Shown: positions 27,534 through 35,386 of the stretch, piece by piece
Numbering within the stretch: position 1 is the first letter of the stretch
Layout of the letters: the number at the start of each line of letters is the position of its first letter
From: RUG11783 sp964599695
GTDB lineage: Bacteria; Bacillota; Clostridia; Oscillospirales; Ruminococcaceae
Direction of reading: 5' to 3'
Assembly: GCA_964599695.1 (NCBI GenBank)
Contig: CAZRGP010000005.1
Span: forward strand, 39,803 to 103,802
Length of the DNA: 64,000 nt
Program-made: the position numbers and the translations under genes
The notes under the pieces: generated by a model
The model's database searches: none
Told to the model about the DNA's origin: nothing
What the model saw: the letters and a program-made list of their open reading frames with translations, nothing else

Positions 27534-28454
27534 TCAGCCGAGTTTGCTCAGCTCCACTGCCACCTCGGAAGCGAGGCGGGCGTTGTTGTATGCGAGCTGA
27601 AGGTTGCTGGCAAAGGAGACTCCCTCTGTCATGTCCTTGATCTTGGCGAGCAGGAAGGGTGTGATCGCCTTTCCTCTCACTCCCTTTTCATCCGCCTCCT
27701 CGATCGCCGCGCAGATGACCTTGTCCATCTCGTCGTAGTCAAGGGCGTATTCGTCCGGGATGGGATTGCCCACGACTGCGCCGCCCTTCAGGCCGAGATC
27801 CCACTTGGTGTACATGATCTTCGCGATCTCCGCAGCGGACTCGCAGCGGTAATCCAGCTTAAAACCGCTCGTCTTGCAGTAGAAGGCGGGGAACTCATCG
27901 GTCTTGTATCCGAGGACCGGGACACCGAAGGTCTCAAGGTACTCGAGGGTCCTTCCCAGGTCGAGAAGGGATTTCGCGCCTGCGCACACGACGCAGACAG
28001 GGGTGTTCGCCAGTTCCTGAAGGTCAGCGGAGATATCCATCGTACTCTCGCCGTGGCGGTGGACACCGCCGATCCCGCCGGTAGCGAATACGCGGATACC
28101 GGCCATGGCGCAGATCATCATGGTGGTGGCAACGGTAGTGGCACCGGTCTTTCCGGTGGCGAGATATACGGCTACGTCCCTTCTGGAAACTTTGCCGATA
28201 TCCTTCGGATTGCACATCGTCATCAGCTCGTCATTGGTGAGGCCGACCTTGAGTTTTCCGCCGATGATCGCCGTAGTAGCGGGGATGGCACCTGCGGCAC
28301 GGACGATCTCCTCCACCTTGGCGGCGAACTCCGTGTTCTGGGGATAAGGCATTCCATGGCTGAGGATCGTGCTCTCGAGGCCGACTACCGGTTTCCCGGC
28401 AGCAAGCGCTTCGGCGATCTCAGGCTTGATATCCAGATACTTTTCAAGATTCAT
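27534..28454 (-). CDS. psuG: Pseudouridine-5'-phosphate glycosidase
   Basis: A 306-residue enzyme that splits pseudouridine 5'-phosphate into uracil and ribose 5-phosphate (and runs in reverse). The VGLESTILSHGMPYPQN opening and the ATGGIGGVHR block with the metal and lysine region are characteristic. The usual partner, a PfkB-type pseudouridine kinase (PsuK), is not adjacent. A well-spaced AAAGGAAG precedes the start, and palindromes lie just upstream. Confidence 0.95.
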   Translation of the reverse strand: MNLEKYLDIKPEIAEALAAGKPVVGLESTILSHGMPYPQNTEFAAKVEEIVRAAGAIPATTAIIGGKLKVGLTNDELMTMCNPKDIGKVSRRDVAVYLATGKTGATTVATTMMICAMAGIRVFATGGIGGVHRHGESTMDISADLQELANTPVCVVCAGAKSLLDLGRTLEYLETFGVPVLGYKTDEFPAFYCKTSGFKLDYRCESAAEIAKIMYTKWDLGLKGGAVVGNPIPDEYALDYDEMDKVICAAIEEADEKGVRGKAITPFLLAKIKDMTEGVSFASNLQLAYNNARLASEVAVELSKLG

Positions 28455-28475
28455 AACATACTTCCTTTATTGATA

Positions 28476-28493
28476 CAGCATATGCTGCATATG
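28476..28493. promoter_or_regulatory. Overlapping palindromes upstream of psuG, candidate operator
   Basis: CAGCATATGCTG (28476-28487) is a perfect 12-bp palindrome, and it overlaps a second inverted repeat in which ATATGC and GCATAT are separated by one base. They end about 22 bp before the psuG start, where a repressor would block transcription or initiation. No regulator gene is next to it. Confidence 0.5.
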
Positions 28494-28557
28494 ATCACAC
28501 ACTCCGGTGCAAACCTATTTTAACGGCCTGCCGGGAAAAACTCAAGGAAAGCGCGGA

Positions 28558-29262
28558 TCAATCCGCGTTTTCCTCATCCAGGAACATCTTTCCGACCTTG
28601 CTGGCCAGGTATTCGTTCTTGGTGCCGAAGAACACCTCGTCCCCCACATGCAGGATGTGGGTGGCGTATCTCAGCGCGGCCTGTACATCGTGAGAGACCA
28701 TGATGATGGTGATTCCCTCCTTGTTCAGACCGGAGATCAGGCGGTACATCTCCGCTGTCACCTGGGGGTCCAGTCCCGAGACGGGCTCATCCAGCAAGAG
28801 CATCTTCTGAGTGGCGCAAAGCGCCCTCGCCAGCAGGACCCTCTGCTGCTGACCGCCGGAGAGATCCCGGTAGCACCGGTCGGAGATCTCCAGGATCCCC
28901 ATCCGCTTCATGTTGTTCTCCGCGGTCTCCTTGTCCTTTTTGGAGTAAAAGGGACGGAATCCCTTTCCGCCCTGAAGGCCGGAGAGGACCACCTCGCGGA
29001 TAGAGGCGGGAAAATCCTTCTGGATCACCGTCTGCTGAGGGAGATACCCGATCTCATTCGCGCGCAGACCGTCCCCGTAGACGATCTCCCCCCCAAGCGG
29101 TTCCTGAAGTCTGAGAAGCGTCTTCATCAGGGTCGATTTCCCCGATCCGTTCTCCCCAACAATGCAGAGATAGTCCCCTTCCTCCACCCTGAAATTCAGG
29201 TGTTCCAGGACCCGCTGACCGTCGTATCCGACAGCCAGATCCCTGATCTCGAGCAAAGCCAT
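28558..29262 (-). CDS. Metal (zinc/manganese-type) ABC transporter ATP-binding protein
   Basis: A 234-residue ABC ATPase of the ZnuC/AdcC type: Walker A GENGSGKST, signature LSGGQQQR, Walker B MLLLDEP followed by VSGLDPQ, and the switch histidine in MVSHD. The membrane permease and binding protein normally beside it are absent on both sides, so it is a lone ATPase that must work with subunits coded elsewhere, if it is used for transport. Substrate metal is inferred from the family only. Confidence 0.85.
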   Translation of the reverse strand: MALLEIRDLAVGYDGQRVLEHLNFRVEEGDYLCIVGENGSGKSTLMKTLLRLQEPLGGEIVYGDGLRANEIGYLPQQTVIQKDFPASIREVVLSGLQGGKGFRPFYSKKDKETAENNMKRMGILEISDRCYRDLSGGQQQRVLLARALCATQKMLLLDEPVSGLDPQVTAEMYRLISGLNKEGITIIMVSHDVQAALRYATHILHVGDEVFFGTKNEYLASKVGKMFLDEENAD

Positions 29263-29411
29263 CTGCTTTCCTCCCTTTCTTCTAGTCGATCGAATATCAA
29301 TAGTGTACCTATTCTGCGCCGTTGCGTCAAACAGCGCCGTCCGGACACAGCCGGATGGATTTTCCCCGCTTCTGTGCTAGAATGAGAAAAAACAGAAAGG
29401 AGGAGCAAGCA

Positions 29412-30338
29412 TTGCCCGCAATATCGGTCATCCTATGTACCTACAACAGTGAAGCCTACATCCGGCCGCTGGTGGATTCGATCCTTTCCGGCGACTTCGG
29501 CGATCTCGAGCTCCTCGTGCAGGACGACTGCTCCTCGGACGGCACCGTCTCCATCCTGCGCTCCTACGGCGACAGCCGGATCCGGATCCGGGTAAACGAA
29601 AAGCCTTCCGGCAGCGCCGCGATGAACTTCATGACATCTCTCCTCAACTGGGATACTTCCCCTTACGTCATGTTCGCGGATGCGGACGACTACTGGGAAC
29701 CGGACAAGATCTCCCGCACCTTCGCCCGCATGAAGGAAGCGGAAGCACAGTTCGGACCGGACACGCCCCTGCTCGTCCACACCGATCTCTCGGTGGTCGA
29801 CCGGGATCTCAATGAGATCGCTCCCTCTCTCTGGGCATATGAAAAGATCTCCCCGGAGAGGACATCGCTGAATCAGCTGCTGGCTCAGAACAACGTGACG
29901 GGGTGCACCGTTATGATCAACCGGGCGCTGAGAGACTGCATCCGGGATCTGCCGGCGTCCTTCGTCATGCATGACTGGTGGCTCGCTCTCTGCGCCTCTG
30001 CCTTCGGCCGCATTGAATTCATACGTGAGCCCCTGATCCGCTACCGGCAGCACGGGGACAACAGTGTCGGAGCGTATGATGCCGGGAGCCTGACCGCCTC
30101 CGCAAAGAAACTTGCGAACAAGGAGAAAGTGAGCCGCATCTATGAGAGCATGTTCTCCCAGGCGGACTGCTTCGCCGAATACTACAGGGACCGGCTCGCA
30201 CCGAAGCAATACGATATATGCAGGGCATACGGCTCCATGAGCAAGAAGGGAAAACTGTCCAGGTGGGCGACGGTCATCCGTTACGGATTCTGGAAGAATA
30301 CCCTGATCAGAAACCTGGGACAATTTCTGGCAATCTGA
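29412..30338 (+). CDS. Family 2 glycosyltransferase
   Basis: A 308-residue GT-A enzyme. It opens ISVILCTYNSEAYIRP, with the donor-binding DDCSSDGT loop and the metal-binding FADADDYWEP (DxD) block. The C-terminal half resembles rhamnosyl- or galactosyltransferases acting on wall polymers (MHDWWLALCAS). I chose the TTG at 29412, because AAAGGAGGAG lies 6 bp before it, and a TAGAAT box at 29378-29383 would put the transcript start after the earlier in-frame ATG. It is a single gene; the acceptor is unknown. Confidence 0.88.
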   Translation: MPAISVILCTYNSEAYIRPLVDSILSGDFGDLELLVQDDCSSDGTVSILRSYGDSRIRIRVNEKPSGSAAMNFMTSLLNWDTSPYVMFADADDYWEPDKISRTFARMKEAEAQFGPDTPLLVHTDLSVVDRDLNEIAPSLWAYEKISPERTSLNQLLAQNNVTGCTVMINRALRDCIRDLPASFVMHDWWLALCASAFGRIEFIREPLIRYRQHGDNSVGAYDAGSLTASAKKLANKEKVSRIYESMFSQADCFAEYYRDRLAPKQYDICRAYGSMSKKGKLSRWATVIRYGFWKNTLIRNLGQFLAI

Positions 30339-30452
30339 CCCATTTCCTACTTTTGGCGAATATTCCCGCACGCCTCAGGCGTTCAAATTGTGTTAAGATG
30401 GATTCAGTGAAGCATATCCATCATGCTGAATCAACTCAGGAGGAACAAATCA

Positions 30453-31007
30453 ATGGCAGATAAAAAATTCAACGCACTTGAGAATCTGAAAAACAAACTG
30501 GCACAGAAGAATGAGACTGTTGCAACAAACGCGAAGCCCGCAGCGAAGCCTGCAGCGAAACCCGCTGCTTCCCCTGTCGCGGCAAAACCGGCTCCCGCAT
30601 CCAAAGTCGAGAACAAACCGGCAGCAAGCCTCGGACGTCCTGTAACGACAGCGAGACCGGTATCCGCTCCCGCACCGGCACCGGCAGCCCCCAAGAAGAC
30701 CGTCGAAGAGCTGGCAAAGGAAGTCATCCGCGGAGACTGGGGCAATGGCCAGGAGCGCAAGGACAAACTGGCAGCCGCAGGCTACAACTATGATGAGGTC
30801 CAGGACAAGGTAAACGCCATCCTGTACGGGACCCCCGCAGCGACCACTGCCGCTCCCCTCTCTTCCACCAAGAAGAGCATCGAGGAGATCGCCAAAGAAG
30901 TCATTCGCGGAAACTGGGGAAACGGTCAGGAACGCAAGGATAAACTGGCAGCTGCAGGCTACAACTATGACGAAGTCCAGGCAATGGTCAACAAACTTCT
31001 GAAATAA
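30453..31007 (+). CDS. Leaderless protein with two CW_7 (Cpl-7-type) repeats
   Basis: A 184-residue protein in three parts: a charged N-terminal helix (about 1-25), an Ala/Pro/Lys-rich linker (about 26-85), and two near-identical CW_7 repeats of about 42 residues. Each repeat has the EVIRG-W-GNGQERK-LAAAGYNYDEVQ pattern of the Cpl-7 lysozyme wall-binding module. There is no catalytic domain and no signal peptide or membrane anchor. CW_7 modules normally bind muropeptides outside the cell, so the absence of an export signal is odd. AGGAGGA precedes the ATG at 30453; a terminator follows. Confidence 0.85.
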   Translation: MADKKFNALENLKNKLAQKNETVATNAKPAAKPAAKPAASPVAAKPAPASKVENKPAASLGRPVTTARPVSAPAPAPAAPKKTVEELAKEVIRGDWGNGQERKDKLAAAGYNYDEVQDKVNAILYGTPAATTAAPLSSTKKSIEEIAKEVIRGNWGNGQERKDKLAAAGYNYDEVQAMVNKLLK

Positions 31008-31023
31008 ACGCCACATATAAGAT

Positions 31024-31055
31024 AAGGACCGCAGTAACTGCGGTCCTTGTTTTTT
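31024..31055 (+). terminator. Intrinsic terminator after the CW_7 gene
   Basis: An 11-bp perfect stem (31024-31034 with 31038-31048, loop TAA) is followed by GTTTTTT. It also lies just beyond the stop codon of the convergent SGNH hydrolase gene. Confidence 0.92.
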
Positions 31056-31060
31056 ACCTT

Positions 31061-31783
31061 TTAGAATATCGCGCTGTCATCCCACAGATCCCGCAGCCTC
31101 GAAAACACGAACGCCGCGATATTGCGGTTGCCCACCGCGTTGGGATGGACGCCGTCATCAAAATACTCCGGATGTCCTTCCGTGAAATGATACAGGTCGA
31201 TGGTGGACAGATTTCTCTTCTCCGCTTCCTTTCGCAGGATCGGAATGACCTGCTCGCGTATCACGTCGTCCTGGATGTCAAAGGCGATCTTTCCGTTCTT
31301 CTTCGGGAATGCCTTGGGAGGAAGAAGGACGATGACCCTGGCTCCTGTGGATCTGAGGTCATCCAGCATCTCGCCTGCCGCTTTCTCGTACTCCGCCGCA
31401 TCCCAGTTGTACGGTTTCGAGTCGTTGGTGCCCAGCATAAACAGATAGGTGTCCGCGTTGACCGAGAGCGCTGTATCAAAGAAGTCGGTGCTCCGGTACG
31501 GTTTGTCTCCCGTATCCACAGCTGTCGCTCCGCTGATGCCGTAGTTCAGGACCTGGCAATCCACTCCGAGCAGCCGCTCCAGAAGATAGGGCCAGGCCTG
31601 CTGATGCCTCGCCAGCACTACACCGGCTCCGAAGGTGATGCTGTCGCCGATGCAGGCGAGATACCTTTTCCGGGGATCCGGCCTGTCCTTTCTCGGCTGG
31701 TTCAGATACCAGGCAGCTCCTCCCGCGGCAGCCGCTGCCGCTGTCGCCAGGGCAGTGATCAGCGCGATCTTCCTCTTTTTCAT
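31061..31783 (-). CDS. Membrane-anchored SGNH/GDSL hydrolase
   Basis: A 240-residue protein with an N-terminal signal anchor rich in alanine (about residues 7-25) and an SGNH fold outside the cell. The four blocks are visible: CIGDSITFG (Ser), NYGISG (Gly), LGTNDSK (Asn) and DGVHPNAVG (Asp/His). Likely an esterase on a wall or surface glycan, or a lysophospholipase. It is downstream of the M29 peptidase gene with a 29-bp gap and may share its transcript. Confidence 0.9.
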   Translation of the reverse strand: MKKRKIALITALATAAAAAAGGAAWYLNQPRKDRPDPRKRYLACIGDSITFGAGVVLARHQQAWPYLLERLLGVDCQVLNYGISGATAVDTGDKPYRSTDFFDTALSVNADTYLFMLGTNDSKPYNWDAAEYEKAAGEMLDDLRSTGARVIVLLPPKAFPKKNGKIAFDIQDDVIREQVIPILRKEAEKRNLSTIDLYHFTEGHPEYFDDGVHPNAVGNRNIAAFVFSRLRDLWDDSAIF

Positions 31784-31812
31784 ATCAATTACCCTCCCGA
31801 TAACCTTCTATA

Positions 31813-33045
31813 TCAAAAAGCGAAATTTCCGTTCTCGAATACCGTAACTTCTTTTCCGTTATAGGTCGTTCCGACGATCTTCAGATCACTGGTGCCGATC
31901 ATAAAGTCCACATGGGTGAGGGAATTGTTCATTCCCCTCTCCTCCAGTTCCTTTTCCGACATCTGCTCCGCTCCGTAGATGCAGGGATAGGCAGATCCGA
32001 ACGCGAAGTGGCAGGAGGCGTTCTCATCGAACAGCGTGTTGAGGAAGAGCACCCCTGAGGCGGAGATGGGGGAATCGAAGGGCACAAGCGCGCACTCTCC
32101 GAAATAGGAAGCTCCTTCATCCACGGCAACCGCCCCTTTCAGGACCTCCTCGCCCTTCTGGGCATGCACCTCTGTGATCTTTCCGTCGACCACCCTGAAC
32201 CGGAACCCGTCAATGATCACCCCGTTGTGGCACAGAGGCTTGGACGCCACGAGCACTCCGTTGACCCCGTTCTTCTTCGGAAGGGTAAAGACCTCCTCGG
32301 TGGGAACGTTGGGTGAGAACATCACGCCGGATTTGGCCTTTTCCGCTCCGCCTGCCCAGAAGTGACCCTGGGGAAGTTCCACCGTCACATCCGTTCCGAT
32401 GGAGTTGGTGTAATGGAGGCTCTTGAAGTTGTAGGCGTTGAGCATCTCCACGTGTCTCTGAATATCCTTTGTATGCTGCTTCCAGTTCTCCTCGGTCTTT
32501 CCCAGTTCGACACGGCAGGCACTGAAGATCTCTTTCCACAGCCTCTCCACCGCGTCCCCGCTCTCAAGATCCGGGAACACGGCCTTTGCCCATGCCGCCG
32601 TGGGAATGGAGCAGACGCACCAGGGGAAATCGTTGTTCTGTTCCCTCTTTCTGAAGTTCTCCCTCGCCTTTCCGCTGCTGATCTGAGCCCGGTGAAGTCT
32701 CTCCGGATCGCAGTCCTTCAGGTTTTCCGGGTCCGCCGCTGCGATCGCGAGCCACGCGGCTCCTTCCGCGGAGACCGTGTCCAGCATCAGCGTGTCCCAG
32801 TCGTTCACCTCGTCGAACACTTCGTCCGCCGCGTAGAGATAGTGGTATTTTGTCATGGTGTCATCGGTCCAGCGCATCAGGACATCCTTGCACCCGGCCT
32901 CATACGCCGCTTTTGCGCAAAGCCTGGCAAAATACGCCCCTTCCACCGGGCAGTTGATCACCAGTCTCTGGCCTTTCTGGATCCGGAGGCCCTCGTTGAT
33001 CACAAGGTGCGCATATTCATTCTGAAGTTCCTTTAAATGTTTCAC
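31813..33045 (-). CDS. M29 family aminopeptidase
   Basis: A 410-residue metallo-aminopeptidase of the thermophilic AmpS/PepS family. The late metal-binding region is visible: DEGASYFGE with its glutamates, NASCHFAFGSAYP, and SLTHVDFMIG with His and Asp. It removes N-terminal residues from peptides in the cytoplasm; no signal peptide is present. Length is normal. A tRNA-Pro gene and its terminator lie upstream on the same strand. Confidence 0.93.
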   Translation of the reverse strand: MKHLKELQNEYAHLVINEGLRIQKGQRLVINCPVEGAYFARLCAKAAYEAGCKDVLMRWTDDTMTKYHYLYAADEVFDEVNDWDTLMLDTVSAEGAAWLAIAAADPENLKDCDPERLHRAQISSGKARENFRKREQNNDFPWCVCSIPTAAWAKAVFPDLESGDAVERLWKEIFSACRVELGKTEENWKQHTKDIQRHVEMLNAYNFKSLHYTNSIGTDVTVELPQGHFWAGGAEKAKSGVMFSPNVPTEEVFTLPKKNGVNGVLVASKPLCHNGVIIDGFRFRVVDGKITEVHAQKGEEVLKGAVAVDEGASYFGECALVPFDSPISASGVLFLNTLFDENASCHFAFGSAYPCIYGAEQMSEKELEERGMNNSLTHVDFMIGTSDLKIVGTTYNGKEVTVFENGNFAF

Positions 33046-33111
33046 GATCCTATCACCTCATATTCTTTCGGTTCTTCTATCACTTTGGCACAAATCCGCA
33101 GATATGGAAAT

Positions 33112-33151
33112 ATAAAAAAGTAGAAAACATCTTTCCGGGATGTTTTCTACT
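33112..33151 (-). terminator. Terminator of the tRNA-Pro gene
   Basis: A 12-bp stem (GTAGAAAACATC with GATGTTTTCTAC) starts directly at the end of the tRNA and is followed on the minus strand by a T6 run. It separates the tRNA from the M29 peptidase gene. Confidence 0.9.
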
Positions 33152-33227
33152 TGGTCGGAGTGGCGAGACTCGAACTCGCGGCATCCAGTTCCCAAAACTG
33201 GCACGCTACCAACTGCGCTACACCCCG
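33152..33227 (-). tRNA. tRNA-Pro (UGG)
   Basis: A 76-base cloverleaf on the minus strand: acceptor CGGGGTG with CACTCCG, discriminator A and an encoded CCA at 33152-33154. The anticodon stem CCAGT/ACTGG holds the loop TTTGGGA, giving anticodon TGG. The T arm contains GTTCGAGTC. Confidence 0.97.
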
Positions 33228-33350
33228 TGATTGGCGAAAAATATTATAACAAAGCTTTGTTTCAGATGCAATCTTTTCGCACGTTCCGTCCTGCGTCTCC
33301 CTCCTCCCGCCGAAGTATGGTACTATTATCCTGAACACAGGAGCATGACG

Positions 33351-33710
33351 ATGTACGATTTTCTGATCAATCCAAGGGCATTCCGCGCCATTCTCGCCGG
33401 TACGAAGACCACCGAAATCCGGGTCTCGACGGAGGAGGAGCCCTTTCCCTATGAGGACCTCACCGCCGGTGATGTCCTCCGCTTTGAGGACACCGAATCC
33501 GGACAGAAGCTGTGCGTGACCGTCGTTTCCACACAGCATTATCCGGACGCCGAATCCCTCCTCGCCTCCGAAGACATACGGGTCGCGATGTCCAGCACCA
33601 ACGATCCCGTCGTCGGAGCGGAGCGGATCCGTTCTTTCCCGGGCTACCGCGAAGGCATGCTTCGCAACGGCGTCTGGGCGATCCGCCTCAAAGACCCCGG
33701 ACTTTCCTAA
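33351..33710 (+). CDS. ASCH domain protein
   Basis: A 119-residue protein with the ASCH pattern: an early INPRAFRAILAGTKTTEIR segment (Gly-Lys-Thr plus E-R typical of the RNA-binding groove) and a later GDVLRFEDTESGQ strand pair. ASCH proteins are thought to bind RNA or modified nucleosides; some hydrolyse N4-acetylcytidine. The start at 33351 fits ACAGGAG; an ATG six bases earlier is possible. It is 23 bp before a GDPD gene and likely co-transcribed. Confidence 0.8.
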   Translation: MYDFLINPRAFRAILAGTKTTEIRVSTEEEPFPYEDLTAGDVLRFEDTESGQKLCVTVVSTQHYPDAESLLASEDIRVAMSSTNDPVVGAERIRSFPGYREGMLRNGVWAIRLKDPGLS

Positions 33711-33733
33711 TATATTACGTACAGGAGATAACC

Positions 33734-34474
33734 ATGAAAAAACTGCTTCAGACTTCAGACCATCTTCTCATCGGAGGCCACCGCGGCTGTGAATGCGAAC
33801 TTCCGGAGAACTCCATCGCTGCGATGGAGCGCGGGATCCATGACGGCGCCGACTACCTGGAGATCGACGTCCAGCTGACAAAGGACGGCGTCCCCGTGAT
33901 CTACCATGACGTCCGCCTGGAGGACAAGACATCCCTCACCGGCTACGTGCACGAATTCACCGAAAAGGAGCTCAGGGAAGTCGTTCCGGGATTCTGCACC
34001 CTGCGCGAAGCCATGCGCTGGGGCAAACAGGCGAACGCCTGGTTCGGACTGGAGCTCAAGGGCGTTCCCCTTGACACGCAGCCCTACAACCTCCGGCTGG
34101 TCGAGCTGATCTCCGCCGTCCTCCGTGAGGAGGGCATGACGGATCACGTGTTCGTCTTCGGACTGGATTATCAGGTGCTCCGCCACCTGAGAGAGGTCGA
34201 TCCCGACGTCCCCATCGGCCTCATCATCGCGGATGTGCCGCAGGATCCGGTGGCCCTCATGAAAGAGATGGACGCGTGTATCTACCTCGCGTACATCTGG
34301 CAGATGACTCCGCAGATCATCCATGACCTCCATGCCGCAGGTTACTATGTGGACGGAGCGATCCTCAGGGACAAGAAATGGCAGGTCAGGGCAAGAGAGC
34401 TCGGTGTGGATATGTTCGAGACCGATTATCCCGTCGATGACGCGAAGACAGTCACGAAACGCATCCCCCACTGA
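33734..34474 (+). CDS. Glycerophosphodiester phosphodiesterase
   Basis: A 246-residue GDPD-family TIM barrel. The catalytic histidine lies in GGHRGCECELPENS, the metal glutamate and aspartate in EIDVQLTKDGVPVIYHD, and the third glutamate in GLELKG. It releases glycerol 3-phosphate from glycerophosphodiesters. There is no signal peptide, so it acts inside the cell. Start chosen from CAGGAG seven bases upstream of the ATG. The substrate could feed the glycerol-3-phosphate-type dehydrogenase set at the far end of the window, though they are not linked. Confidence 0.92.
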   Translation: MKKLLQTSDHLLIGGHRGCECELPENSIAAMERGIHDGADYLEIDVQLTKDGVPVIYHDVRLEDKTSLTGYVHEFTEKELREVVPGFCTLREAMRWGKQANAWFGLELKGVPLDTQPYNLRLVELISAVLREEGMTDHVFVFGLDYQVLRHLREVDPDVPIGLIIADVPQDPVALMKEMDACIYLAYIWQMTPQIIHDLHAAGYYVDGAILRDKKWQVRARELGVDMFETDYPVDDAKTVTKRIPH

Positions 34475-34490
34475 CCCGGGGCATAACACA

Positions 34491-34518
34491 AGCGGGAGGA
34501 CCGGATGATCCTCCCGCT
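34491..34518. terminator. Convergent hairpin between GDPD and phosphoribosyltransferase genes
   Basis: A perfect 10-bp stem AGCGGGAGGA/TCCTCCCGCT with an 8-base loop lies between two convergent genes. The T tracts on both sides are weak, so termination strength is uncertain. Confidence 0.6.
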
Positions 34519-34534
34519 TCAAGGTATCTGACTG

Positions 34535-35182
34535 TTATTCACCGAAACTGGAAATTCCGTAGGTGTTCACGATCGCGTCCACCTTCTGCCCCGCTTTGCA
34601 CATCGGGCATTCATGATAGGGCTTGCTGATATAATCGCTCATCATATATTTCGTGTTGAAGATGGAAGTGACCGGATACCCCGCGCACTCCTCCACGGAA
34701 GCGAAGATCGAGCATGCCCCGACGGTCATTCCTCCGTAGTACTCCACGGCTTCGATGCCGCCCTGCACCGTATACCCCGTCGTGATCGAGGCAGCCAGGA
34801 TAAGGACGTGTTTCCCGCGGATCATCGGAAGGATGTTGTCACGGAACAGCAGCTGGCTGCCCGTCGTATGTTCCGGCGTGACCACATAAATGGTATTGTG
34901 CTCATTCATGCTGACGAATCCGCTGGCGGTGAGCTCGTTCGCCATACACGCACCGAGAACTTCCGTTCCGTCCAGGCAAAGGATGGTATCGATCACGGTG
35001 GACCTCTTGTATTTCGCGGCGAGCTGCCGTGCCGCTTCCTTGGCCTCAGACAGCCTGTATTTTGTCATGGTCAGATCCACATAGTAATTGATGTGGCTGT
35101 GGCTGGTCGCAAAATGGCCGCGCGCGACCCGGAGTTTCAATGAGCTGTTTGGATTGGGATATTCCACGATCTTGATTGCCAT
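34535..35182 (-). CDS. Orotate phosphoribosyltransferase-like protein with altered PRPP loop
   Basis: A 215-residue type I phosphoribosyltransferase-like protein. The overall order fits OPRT relatives, but the PRPP-binding loop, normally with two acidic residues before TTG (as in VEDVITTG), reads LILAASITTG here. A C-terminal cysteine pair, CPMC, follows a histidine (HECPMCKAG), suggesting a metal site. The start at 35182 follows a strong AGGAGG. It might be a non-catalytic ligand-binding protein or use an altered substrate. The divergent neighbour is a TIM-barrel protein. Confidence 0.72.
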   Translation of the reverse strand: MAIKIVEYPNPNSSLKLRVARGHFATSHSHINYYVDLTMTKYRLSEAKEAARQLAAKYKRSTVIDTILCLDGTEVLGACMANELTASGFVSMNEHNTIYVVTPEHTTGSQLLFRDNILPMIRGKHVLILAASITTGYTVQGGIEAVEYYGGMTVGACSIFASVEECAGYPVTSIFNTKYMMSDYISKPYHECPMCKAGQKVDAIVNTYGISSFGE

Positions 35183-35299
35183 GATCCGCTTCCTCCTTTT
35201 TAAACACCTTTTTTCTATCATAACAGATTTTGAAAAAAGTAAAGCCGTTAAACTGTATTTTCGTCGCTTTGAACGAAACAAGAATTCACAATTTGTCTA

Positions 35300-35328
35300 T
35301 TGTATGAAATACAAGTTGCGCATATAGT
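35300..35328 (+). promoter_or_regulatory. Promoter with a palindrome over its -35 box
   Basis: TTGTAT (35300-35305) and TATAGT (35323-35328) are 17 bp apart and match a sigma-A promoter for the TIM-barrel gene. The -35 box is the left arm of a perfect inverted repeat, TTGTAT-GAA-ATACAA (35300-35314), a likely operator. The surrounding 204-bp divergent gap is very AT-rich. Confidence 0.6.
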
Positions 35329-35386
35329 ATTACAAAACAAATAATCTCGTGATGATTATACTGTTTGTATTAAGGAGGTGATCCGT

